NCBI GenBank assembly: GCA_002786025.1
Contig: NHNW01000069.1
Span: forward strand, 119,372 to 183,371
Direction: 5' to 3'
DNA length: 64,000 nucleotides
DNA from: Zasmidium citrigriseum
Taxonomy: Eukaryota; Ascomycota; Dothideomycetes; Mycosphaerellales; Mycosphaerellaceae
The translations under genes and the position numbers were made by a program. The notes under the pieces were generated by a model. The model searched no databases. It was not told where the DNA came from and saw nothing but the letters and a program-made list of their open reading frames with translations. Below, one piece after another: positions 51,489 through 62,110 of this stretch (its first letter is position 1; each line of letters opens with the position of its first letter).

Positions 51489-52440
51489 TGGTTGGTGGTG
51501 GTACATGATGGTTTCAGCGAGGCGTTTGGGTAAGCTCGAGCGGGTGTCTCTGGCCAGGGAAGGGAAGGCTGCCAGAAGAAGATCCAGGCGCTACTCTCGA
51601 GCGGATGGACGCTCTCGAGGAGCTATGGCTGTTTTGAAGTGTAGCATAGTTCGCAGAGCGGCGTCTAGTCAGTACGTCTGCATGAACACTGGGTCAAAGA
51701 CCACTACCAAGTCATTGGATCCTTGTCGACCCCGTGCCTGATCGACAATATGCAGGGATGCGCGCGTCTCGCTAGCGCGCCGGAGCGGTCCGCGGCTTGA
51801 CGACGACATGAAACATGAACACAACACTCACTTTCACACATCACACTCACCAACAACTTTCGCCCCCGTCTTTGCTCTTTTTGCTGAGCGTTCACGTACA
51901 ACTACCGCCGGCGTCTTTGCCGCTTTCACCTTCTCGTACACACTTTGATCGCCGCGCCTGGCGACACCCAGCGCAAACACATGCTTCGTCGTAATTCACA
52001 GCAATCTACATTGGTGGCCAAGCATCTCGATACTAATGCACCAGGAATACTCGAAGTACATACATGTACGTGATCCGATTCTTCATTTCTCAGCGCAGTA
52101 TCTCTATACACTCACCCCGGGCCAAGCGACAATAACCGTGCGATTTCTTTGTCGGCCTGTGACGGAACCACTGGATGCAGCTTCCCCGTCTTTGACCGCC
52201 GATACCTGCCATCGCCATTGCCAATGCCATTCCGCCGCCGATGCCAACCTGCCGAAACGCTGGATCTGGACGCTCTTGCACTTTGCTTTGTTGCGACTTG
52301 TGTTCGGATTCGCTGATCTCTGTCTAGTTTTGAAGCGTGGCCCGCGCAGCGAGCACAGGCGCCTCAGCCAGCAACGTGACCCCTCTCCAATTCGACCGAT
52401 CGAGCCATTTGAGCCGCTAGCTGAGATTCCTGACACTACC
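51489..52440. other. intergenic and possible long leader of the She3-like gene
   Basis: About 950 bases. The frame of the next gene is open back to an ATG at 52036, but the extra 135 residues read like translated leader (Arg/Leu/Pro-rich), so I treat it as untranslated. Confidence 0.4.
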
Positions 52441-53430
52441 ATGAATGGTGTCTCCATGCTCGATGCGGCCTCGCCGAGCGCTACCCAGCCAAGCCCGAAC
52501 GGCAACCTCTTGACGCCAGTACAGCACAATGCCCGACGCATCGTCAGCGGAGACCGATACCAGTCCCTGATGCGCAATGGAGATTCTTCGCCCCACGCCA
52601 ATGGCAATTCCCAGAACGCTCCACCATCTCCCCTCTCACCAAACTCGGATACCTCGCAATGGAGCTCTGCCATCGGCCCCGCAGCTGCCAGCGGCAAGTC
52701 CGGCCGTGTGATCGAGAAGCTCATGTCTGAGAACGACCGGCTGAAGAGAGAGCTCAAGGAGCAAGTTATCAAGGCAGACGACCTCCAGCGGAATATGGGA
52801 ACCTTCCAACCACAAATCGATGCCTTGAGAACGGAAAACGAAAACTTGAGTCACGCTAGGGACGTGGATCAGACTTTAATCACTCGGCGTGATCGACAAA
52901 TTAAGGATTTGAAAGAGGACCTCAATGTTGAGCGAAAGAAGAGGGAAGCATTGGATACAAAATTGTTTGGTCTGCAGAGCGAGCGAGATGAGGCGGTCAT
53001 GTCCAAGGAGCGAGAAGTCAATACATACCAAGAGAGGGAGGCACATGCGACGCGGCAGGCACAGATTCTGCAGCAAAGCTTCCGGCAATTCAAGGCGGAC
53101 ACCCAGACCCGGGTTTCGAACATCCAGAAAGAAATCGCCCAGCTCCAAGCCAAACGCGACCACGATAGAGAGGCATTGGGGAAGATGGACGTGGTGTCCA
53201 ACCAACTGCGGCAGGAACTCGAGCGTCGTGACAAGATCCATGAAGCGATGCTAGCGAGGTTCAACGAGCTGCAGGAAGTTTGGAATCGGGAAATGGGTGC
53301 ACTTAAGGACGAAACGAACATGGAGAATGAGAAGACTCGAAAGCTCAGTGCTGAGATGGATGAAGTGGTCAAGCAGATGCGCTGGGTGATGGCTCTCAAG
53401 AATAACACGACACTGGATGAGTCGTCCTAG
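52441..53430 (+). CDS. She3-like coiled-coil protein
   Basis: 329 residues from ATG 52441 (MNGVSMLDAASPSATQPSPN). After ~90 residues of low complexity, VIEKLMSENDRLKRELKEQV begins a coiled coil that runs almost to the C-terminus, with MGTFQPQIDALRTENENLSH and DRQIKDLKEDL. Filamentous fungal proteins of this type are annotated as SWI5-dependent HO expression protein 3, the She3 adaptor that in yeast links localised mRNA to a type V myosin. The link is by coiled-coil resemblance, so RNA transport is an inference. An in-frame upstream ATG at 52036 would add 135 residues. Confidence 0.6.
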   Translation: MNGVSMLDAASPSATQPSPNGNLLTPVQHNARRIVSGDRYQSLMRNGDSSPHANGNSQNAPPSPLSPNSDTSQWSSAIGPAAASGKSGRVIEKLMSENDRLKRELKEQVIKADDLQRNMGTFQPQIDALRTENENLSHARDVDQTLITRRDRQIKDLKEDLNVERKKREALDTKLFGLQSERDEAVMSKEREVNTYQEREAHATRQAQILQQSFRQFKADTQTRVSNIQKEIAQLQAKRDHDREALGKMDVVSNQLRQELERRDKIHEAMLARFNELQEVWNREMGALKDETNMENEKTRKLSAEMDEVVKQMRWVMALKNNTTLDESS

Positions 53431-54006
53431 TGATTGCATGAGGAGTTTGTGTGTTTAGCGAAGGCGCTTTGGGATACCCGTGTGGCACTAATGACGAAAC
53501 GACGGCGGCATGGCATGGTATAGACGGGGACGGCGTTCAGCGATTGGACTATGGATGACGGCGCGAGGACATTCACGGCCACTCCTCGCATCTCGGCGTT
53601 TGCAGGACGACATGCGTCCCGGGCATCTGGTAGATGGATCACGGTACCCTTCTGTACAGTAGTAAGAAATAACTTGGCCCCAGGCTTTTGGGGACTGTTT
53701 GGTCTGGTTGTGTCAAGGCCGTGTGAATGTGGAGGGAAGCTGTTATACTCCGTCTTGACCAGGCTGGTACGAACAAGCCGAGTGAATGACCTTTCAAGTG
53801 AGTGAGACGAAAAGAGCACGGGAACAAGGTCATGCATTCACACTCCTGATCTAGAAGTATCCATCTGACCCAATCTGGGCTGGTGACTCTGTTTGCTCTT
53901 GCCTTCAAAGCTGACGCGCCTGCAAAGACAAACCTCCCGCTTCAGGCTTCTTCCTCCCGCTCTCACTCACCAACACCACGGCTACCAAGTGGCCTCGATC
54001 ACGACC
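53431..54006. other. intergenic
   Basis: 576 bases between the She3-like stop and the next gene. Short frames only. Confidence 0.4.
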
Positions 54007-57000
54007 ATGGGAGATATCGCGAGGTACTTCCATACCTCGATCTACTCCTTCACGGCGCCCGCCCGCACAGAGGTGCTGTCACGCTTCAATGCTACCTTCG
54101 GGCAGGGGGGCGTCAAGTGCTATTACGACACTACACACGAGGTATTTTCATTGAAGCCATGAGGGTTCCTCACTGATTACTGACTCGTTGTAGGCCTTCT
54201 TCCTCGAATGCCCCACCTCGCTTGGTATTGCAGCGGTTGCAGACGAGCGATTGGGAGCCATCATCGCCAATTACATACAGACGGAACTGGACGCCGCGGA
54301 CGAGGAGGAGGTAAGGATACACTAGTACATTCGAGATCAACGACTTACACTGATGGGATGTGCAGCGTCTTCCAAATATCAAGCGCTTCAAGGAAGCCAC
54401 CTTCGTCGATCTGAACGACATCGCTGAGGATGACACAAGCAAGAAGCCTGCGCCCCAGCCGATCCAGGCACGTGTCCATCTTGTCAAGGTGGGAGACTCG
54501 GAAGGCAAGCGCCTCAGACTTCTTCATCTGCATGGGTTGGAAGGCCGGCTTCTTGAGAGGACTCTTGTTCCCCCATCCAACAGCAACGATCCTCCCAGGC
54601 TGCTCATTGATGGACTCACATGCCGCAGCGTGCGCTGGACTCCGCAAGAGGGATTCGTCTTCAATGGAAGGACGGGCATCGGTCAGTCGATCGCGGTCGG
54701 CGAAGCTGCTCAGCTTCAGATACCGGACTTCCATGTCTTGAAGGATGCGAGGAGTGGACTCGAAGACGCCGACCTCCCGAGGGATACGTGGGAGCACGTT
54801 GGAGAAGCTCCGAGAGTTGAGCAGTGGGTCCAGGGGACTGGTCTGACTCGTCAGATTGAACCAGGCGAGCAGGTAGAAATTCCAAAGGATGCCCGGAAGT
54901 ATCTCGCAAGTGGTCCCACAACTGGCACAGGCCGGTTGAGAGTACCGAAGGGGCACGACCTACTACCTGAGACAGCAGAGGACGCCGCCGAAAGCTCGAG
55001 GGATGAGGTTGATGAAGCAAAAGCTGATCGAGACTTCAATGCCCTCCTTGCCGGCGCATCACTCGGCACTGATACTGAAGAGGACTCGGAATCGGAGGCG
55101 TCTAGCGATGATGGTGTTCACAAGAAGCCGTTGAACTTCTCCGACATGTTGAAGACAGGACCGACCAAGAGAGACACTCCTGGAGACTGGAACGTTCTTC
55201 GTCCCCAACCACAAGCTGCGAGAGTTCTACCAGAGCCCGTTTTCAAGAACATGTCGTCCGCCAAGGTCAATCCGACGGCTCAAGTGCTCGACGAGCGCAC
55301 CAATATGCCTGCGTGTCGCCCATCTCCTTCTCAAACCACCGTGACCAAGCCAAACGATGACGCCGCGGAAGGCGAGTTGCCCGAGTATGGGGGACGGTTC
55401 GCCAAAGTCGACGACATTGGATTGACCGCTAGTGCCGCCAACACCGCACAGTGGCAGAGCCAGCATTACGAACCACCCACTCCGCCAAAGAAGTCGAAGC
55501 CAGTCGTGGCGAGGAGTGACACAGCGTCAGTCACAGGTGCGGCAAGCAACGCAGATCGAAATCGCTCTGGAGAACGTGTCAGTTCAACCTCTCGCGGTCG
55601 ACCAAACCACTCATCCAGAGCTTTTGTCACGCCCGCCCGTCCGAATCCTCGTGAAGCCGACTGGCCCACTGCCAAGCCAGTCGTGCACAACGGTCCAGCA
55701 GCTCCCAGACTCATCGACGACACTTCAGCTGTCACGTCTGGAAAAGTGGCAATGCCGCCTGGATTGACGGGCCCTTGGCCAGAACTGACGAGCCAGGCGC
55801 CAAAGCAGGAGAACGGCGACAAAGACGACGACGAGAAGATTGACGAGCGGGTCAAGAGTTTGCCGACTACTTTCAGCTTGAAGCGCAACACGATGCGCCA
55901 GAAGGCTGGTAAGAAGGGCAAGGGCAAGAAGACCGTCAGTAAGGCTCCCGTCGTCAAAGCCCAGCTGCCGCTACCCGATCCTCCACCTGCTCCAAAGCGT
56001 AAGCAGAAAGAGCAGCCGTCCGCTCCACTACACAAGCCAATCGAGGAGCACTCGACTGTCGGCGTCGATGACGACGAAGATTCTTCAGATGGAGATACGC
56101 AGGCTCCTCGGCCACCAGCCGGAGCTACGTCCATCGAGAGCACCTTGCACGCTTTTGGGCAATTGCTTCATACTGTGAAGCGAAGTAAGCTTGGCCAAGA
56201 TGATGAGGAAGGACAGGGAGTTCGTAGCACGGTCGATCCGCATGTCAAGCTCGTGTGCTCCATTGGAGTCTTGTTGACGAGGCCGCCTGCTCAGGGGTTC
56301 AAGAGCGGAGACTTGACCCCTCAGTCCTGCCAGAAGCAGTTGAACGCGACTGCTGCGACCTCCTCGCTTCTTCCTCGACTCACGACCTCAAACGACGATG
56401 CTGCATACCTGCTCAGCCTTTACGGCGAGGGCTTGCAATCTACGGAGACTGAGACGATGTACGAGGTCTGGATCCGCGACGTCAACGGCACCCTGCTTGC
56501 TTTGCGAGTTCCTACACAGGATAAGATGGACTACACGGTCAAGACTCCCGACAGGATGGTTGCAGCTGCGTATGCTCACTTCCCCACCCACGTCTGGGAT
56601 GCTAGATGGAGTTTGGTTTCTGCCGGGAAAGACCACGCATCTCCATCAGAGGAGGCGATTCACGAGTTCGTCAGCTCGATGCAGACGCACAAAGAAGCGC
56701 CTTCATTCCGAGCAATGGAGCGTGTCGGCCTCCTGACCATCGTCGCTGTGCTCGCCAAGCGCGTCTTCACTCGCAAGATTGAGGCGGGAACATTGAAAGT
56801 CACCCAAGTCCAGGAGATGCTGACGGAGGCTATGAACGATGGTCGCCACACTCTCCAGGCTTCGGTTCTATCGCACCTTGACATGGTCAAAGAGCACCTT
56901 CTTTGGTGGGAGGCGAGCTGGGAGACGGATGATCTCGACAAGGCGGGACTACTTGAGGCGAAGGTGGACGAGATGGTGTGTGTTATGGATGCTGTCGGTC

Positions 57001-57086
57001 TTGAGAACAGGGGACCGTATGAGTATCAAGCGCCTGAGCCGGATGATGAGCCTGAGGGTTCTGGAAAGATGGAATACTACTGGTAG
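54007..57086 (+). CDS. unrecognised 990-residue protein
   Basis: Three exons: 54007-54141, 54194-54310 and 54366-57086 (introns 52 and 55 bases), all phase 0, starting MGDIARYFHTSIYSFTAPAR with start context GACCATGG. No family recognised. The N-terminal ~200 residues look folded, with alternating strands and Leu-rich segments (RVHLVKVGDSEGKRLRLLHL). Residues ~280-640 are mostly disordered, rich in Ser, Pro, Asp and Lys, and include a Lys/Gly-rich basic patch. The C-terminal ~280 residues look helical and folded (LLTRPPAQGFKSGDL, MYEVWIRDVNGTLLALRV, MVKEHLLWWEASWETDDLD). It is probably a fungal-specific protein with ordered ends joined by a long linker. Converges with the F-box gene at 57450. 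Confidence 0.75.
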
Positions 57087-57449
57087 ATGGATGTCATGTG
57101 CAGGGTCCAGCGGGATGCTGTGCCCAAAAGGCTACTCGTGTGGGAGGGTCACTCTCCAATGTAGGTAGCTGCTGTGTCCGAGGACTTTACAATGTCTTGG
57201 TCAAAAGGCTTCATCAATGGCACCTGTTTCAAATTGCTCGTTGGAGAGACTTTCGCTTTTTTGATCTTGAATGCATACTTTTCGCTGCCTGATACTCGCC
57301 TGCGTTCCTTAAAGCAAAGAGAAGCTGAATTCCTTAGCAAGGGCGCACGCTGTGAGAGGCCTATCACAGGCTGCTGTGCGACCCAGAAGAACGCCATCCT
57401 AGCATCAAGGCTCCTCCTTCCCCACATCCTGCTTGTCGATCTGAGCGGT
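57087..57449. other. convergent intergenic region
   Basis: 363 bases. Nothing supported. Confidence 0.4.
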
Positions 57450-58316
57450 CTAGATGCTCAAGCCCATGAACGGACCCTCAGGCATTCCGCGATTGATTTG
57501 CTCCTGCCAGCTCTCGGGGTCCTTTGGCCAATTCATGATTCTGAACACCAGCTTCTCACTGCCCCTCAAAAGCGAGACATTCTTGAACTCCTCGATCAGA
57601 CCCTCCTTCTTCATCTTGTCGATCTCGTCGAACATGTCGCCGTACGTCAGGCCGTCGGGTTTGTAGATCGTATAGTCCCGTAGGGTGGACGATGGTGCCG
57701 ACATCGGGTTGAAATTGGACTCGAGTTTGAGGGTCCTCTTGGGCGGCTGCGTGATGAAGGTGTTGCGAAGAGTCTCGCACTGCTTGGCCAAATCAGTGAT
57801 CTTGGACGGCACGACGACGATGCAGTTCTTTGAAACGCGGGCATTGCGAATTCCGTGCATCTCGAATGGCAGGCGGGCAGGCGGCTCGCGGTTGTCGTCA
57901 CGAGCTCGGTAGATGGCGCGCTTCAGAGAACCGGACTGGACAGTGTCCCGGAATGCGCGACAGACGAGCTGTACGTCGAGGAGCAGGTGCTTGGCAGTCA
58001 AGTGGCAGAGAATCTGATCTCGGAGCTCTGGCAGGTTTAGAACGCGCGACATGGAGGCGAGTTCCGACCTGCCGGTGGTACGGAACAGGGTGACTTGAGG
58101 GCCAGGTATGGTGACTAACGAGGACTAGTATCAGTAAATGTCTCAGACGAGGTAGTGGTCCGGGTTTTACTTGCTGGTGAGATTGTCAACCGCCTTCTTA
58201 CCGTCCTCCTTAGCGTCGGAGATGTCTCTGGCAAGGAGGTCAGACAGGCGGTCGAACCGCTCTTGGCTGAGCTCGCCGGCCTCCTTCATTGCCGTCAGCT
58301 GGGCGAGAGTCGCCAT
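57450..58316 (-). CDS. F-box protein, with a possible upstream exon or short upstream ORF
   Basis: The core frame is 58052-57450, 200 residues, starting MSRVLNLPELRDQILCHLTA: the F-box lies at the very N-terminus (PELRDQILCHLTAKHLLLDV, then QLVCRAFRDTV). The C-terminal part has no known domain. Upstream, an ATG at 58316 in perfect context (ACCATGG) opens a 49-codon frame. Either it is a separate small ORF, or it is the first exon of the same gene: a GTAAGA donor inside it and a TTAG acceptor before VTIPGPQVTLFRTTG give an 87-base intron in the right phase and an N-terminal extension. The RNA would decide. Confidence 0.6.
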
Positions 58317-58585
58317 GGTAGAATTTGTTGGAGCGAGGTGGTTGGTTAATGCGCTCAGTATGTGCCATGTGTGGCACCGACAAGTTGCTGCCGGTGCGGT
58401 AGTGGTGGCGGTTGTGTGTCGGAGGAAGTTCGAAGCAGAAGCCGTCTCGGCTCAGCAAGCGCGACAAGAAGATGATGAGTCAGAAGATTCCACGCGCTGC
58501 TCAGGGTCCGACGTGATTGCCAGTTTTGGAGCGTGCGAAGAAAGAGAGCAAGCGCGGTCGTGGTCGCGAATGCAAGTGAAGAGAG

Positions 58586-61500
58586 TCACGTGATGACTGG
58601 CACGCTACTCATTGGCGTAGGGTCGTTGATCCGCAGCCACTCGCCGTTGAATGCGTTCACTAGCCAGTCGCGCAATTCTAATCAAATGTTAGCAGGCTCA
58701 ACACCCTCTTGCTCGTGACGCTTTCGGGGTTTGGCGGATTTTAAGGGGCTGTCTTGGCATTCACAAGCTCGTCAGCAACTTACTTTCATATACGACAGTA
58801 TTTCCATTGTGGAAGTAAATGGAATGATCCGAGTCCGGAAAGAAATGCACGTCGTAGTTTCGCACATTCGCCAGATCCAATCTGTTGACAATTAGCCGTG
58901 CACATTGTGATTTGACACGCAGCGAGAACTTACCGATCCAAGAGGGTAATACTGTTTTGTGTATGAACGTTGTCGTCTGATAGCCCTACATCGTTGTCAG
59001 CCATGTGAAGGGGTCGGGAAGCATGAAAGACTTACCGTGCATCATCAGGAATCGCACATTGCTCGACAGGCCCTATGCAAGATCAGCAAACATCCGAGAC
59101 ATGATTTATTCCTTTCGTTCGTCGAGACTTACTTCCATATCCGAGATGGTTGCGTTGTCATATCCGCTTGGGTTGTGTTGAGGGGTGTGCATGTACCGCT
59201 CTGTGTATATCGAGTCGTAGAATCGCCAATCGGTAACAGGAGCCACAGCCATTCCATATTTGAAGGTCCGGCCAGCGTCCACCTCGAGTGTCTTCAAAGT
59301 CATGAAGCCACCATAACTCCAACCCCAAATGGCCATCCTCTCGGCGTCAACATACGTCTTCTTTGCCCACATCTTTGCTGCCTCAATTTGATCGTGAGCC
59401 TCCCAGTGACCAATGTTGCCACGGATGATTGTCCTAGTCTTGCGGCCAAGGTACCCGGTCCCGCGGCCATCGAGAGTGACAACGATGTAGCCAAGACTGC
59501 TGGCGACGTACGACTGGAAGTCGACGGTGAATTTGCGATCCACATGCTGGAATCCTGGGCCGTTGTACAGGAAGAAGAGCACAGGGTACTTCTTCTTTCC
59601 ACTCGCATCAAAGTGTGGTGGACGGCGTTCGACTAGGTTCAACTCAAACCCGTCGACATTGATTGTCTGGTAGATCTCGATGGGCAGCTCGGTCCTCTTG
59701 GCTAGCTCGTTCAAAGCCTTATTCTTCTCGATCGTGACCTCCAAATTGGATATTGTGTTGGTCGGGCTGGCCAGGATCTTTTGCCACGGAATACCGGGCC
59801 CCTCGTTCGTGAGCAACATGTACCGACCCTCCTTAGAGAAGGACACGTCGTAGTAGCCAACCTCTTTGGTGTCTGTGACGTGCTTGATGCTCGCAGGACC
59901 GTCGTTGAGTGGGACAGAGTAGAGATGGCGCTGGGTGCTGCCATCTTTGGTTGCGATGAAGTAGACGATGTTGTAGGCCATGTCCATGCTTGCTGGTGCG
60001 CTTACGACCTCCCATTCGCCAGACGTGAGCATCTTCGGTTCGGGGTTGTCCAGAGGTGAGAAGTAGGCCAGATGATCATACCCTTCGTGAATGATGGTAT
60101 CGATGTAGCCATCCTCATAGCGCTTGGCCAGAGGGTTCTTTGGCACGTAAAGGGTTGTATGCGTAACCTCGAACCATCCACCATCCAGCTTCTGCACGTC
60201 CCGCTCTCGAACAGTCTTGCCAGTACGCTCAACAGCGTCGATGAGAAGGATCTTGAGTATATCACTCTCCCTGTTAGTGGAGCGAACGAGTACTCTGCCA
60301 GTATCACCAGCCCAGACGACTTCAGTGATGAGCCGATTGTCGTCTTCAAAGTCATCGTCGATCGGCACAGTAAAGACCTCGGCCTTCTTCACATCGTAGA
60401 ACATGAGGCTGACCACAGACATCGGGGCGCCCGCTTTGGGATACTTGATATGTCGCACCTCGGGGTAGTTCTCTTCGCCTTCTTTCGGTTGCTTTCCACT
60501 TGGTCTGCTGAGGAAGTATTGCACCGGAAAGGTAGGGACCTTGCTCTCGTCTGTTCGGAAGAAAGCAACGAACTTGCCATCCCCACTCCACCAGGTAGCG
60601 CCGCCCTCAGCCAGCACTTCCTCTTCGTAAACCCAGTCAGGAATGCCGTAGAAGAGATCCTTCCCTCCGTCCGTGGTGATCTTGTTGACAACGTCCGAGT
60701 CGAGATGGCGAATGAACATGTTGTTGTCCCTCGTGAAGACCACGGCATCACTTGTTGGACTCCAGGATGCAAGCTGCATTCGAGTGTGGATATCGCCAGG
60801 ATCAAGGGGCTCGGCTGTCTGACTGTCAACATGGAAGATCCAGAAGCGACCGGTACTGCTGTGTCGGAAATTGCTCTGATAGTTGCTCTGCACAAGGACA
60901 TGCTTATGGTCCGGGCTGGGCCATGCCTCGTCCACGCCCACCATTTCGCCAGATACTTGAAAGTAGCCATTCTTCATGAGGGTTGTGCTATGCTTCTTTT
61001 GCACTTCCAAATCGTCGCCCCTGTATTGGACATCCTCCACAACAAGATAGTCGCGTCCGTCCTGGCCCCCACGCTCCAGCAGCAGTCCATCCTCACCATT
61101 TGGGCCATCAACCCATCGGATTGAGTGTTGTCTAGCAGACCATTCACCACGAAGCACCTGATCCAAGGTAACCTTCTTGCCATTGCCTGTCGTGCTCGTT
61201 GCATGGGGATCGTGTGGTCGGGCAGAGTGAGGAACATGATCCTTGCTTATGAACATGAACAACGCCGCTATCCATCCCACAGCCCCAATCGCGACCAAAA
61301 TGTAGAGTATGCGACGTGCTTTCTTGTCTGCTGGCTTGACCGACCGTTGCCATGCCAATTGCTCTTCCATGTCCATCTCCTCAGTCTCTCGCTGCGGCCC
61401 ATCCGAATAGAGGGCTTCCTTGGCCTTCATGGCGGCTTTGTCTGATACGTGGTCCAAAACGAGCGATGTTGTCGATGCAGATGATGCCGAAGGCCGGCCA

Positions 61501-61595
61501 GAATCTTCGTAGGGGCTCGTAGAGCTTGTCGGGTCGTTATATCCCGTCAGAGGCTGTGCCTCGTCGTTATTATGACGCTCGTCCGGGCGAGGCAT
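58586..61595 (-). CDS. dapB: membrane dipeptidyl aminopeptidase (DPP4/DapB type)
   Basis: Five exons on the minus strand: 61595-59133, 59072-59036, 58985-58934, 58881-58784 and 58677-58586, 913 residues. Serine exopeptidase that removes X-Pro or X-Ala dipeptides; the DapB/Ste13 type sits in Golgi or vacuole membranes. A cytoplasmic tail of ~95 residues and one membrane anchor (~96-117) precede the beta-propeller. The catalytic triad is complete: Ser760 in GWSYGG, Asp838 in HGLSDDNVH and His870 in FPDSDHSI; the last two lie in small exons 2-4, so a single-frame reading would miss them. The start at 61595 gives [11 protein letters not shown]; the open frame continues upstream without a supported start. 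Usual family length. Confidence 0.92.
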
Positions 61596-62110
61596 CTTGG
61601 GCCAACGGTCTGGCGTGAGATCGCGTGCGGATCGTCGGCAGTGTTCGAAAGCCGCGCAGGAGTCGCAACCAAGACCAATGCGACTTCCAGGAACCTCACA
61701 AGGAGATTCGGCCTCCTCGCCTTCACAACAATGGAAGGAAGAGTCGTCGCTCACAGAAGGGAGCTGTTGCGAAGATCACCAGGAGGACCCTTGAGCTTGT
61801 GGCCCGCGCAACCCGCCCCTGGAATACCAAAGCCTTTGTTTGAGGTGCGGAGTGATCAACGTCCATTGACCACCAAAAGCATCGAATACACAGTATCGAG
61901 GGCACGACTCCGATTAAGCAAGATCAGAAATATTCGGAAACACACGATACTATACTGTTCTTAACAAAATGGTTGAATCTCTATCGATGATGCTATTTTT
62001 GGAGCAGGAAAGCCGCGGCTCTGTTATGACCTATCTCGTGAGGACCAGGTAGCTCGGGGTGTTTTTTTGGCCGAGTGAGTCACGTGGGAAGTTTACACTT
62101 TGAGACCCTA
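61596..62110. other. intergenic, dapB promoter
   Basis: About 515 bases with CpA/TpG at normal levels, ending where the RIPed block begins. A CACGTG lies at about 62092. Confidence 0.4.

Noticed and set aside
60072..61124. 350-codon frame on the plus strand
   Set aside because: Lies opposite the dapB coding exon, has no recognisable motif, and the dapB protein on the other strand is clear.
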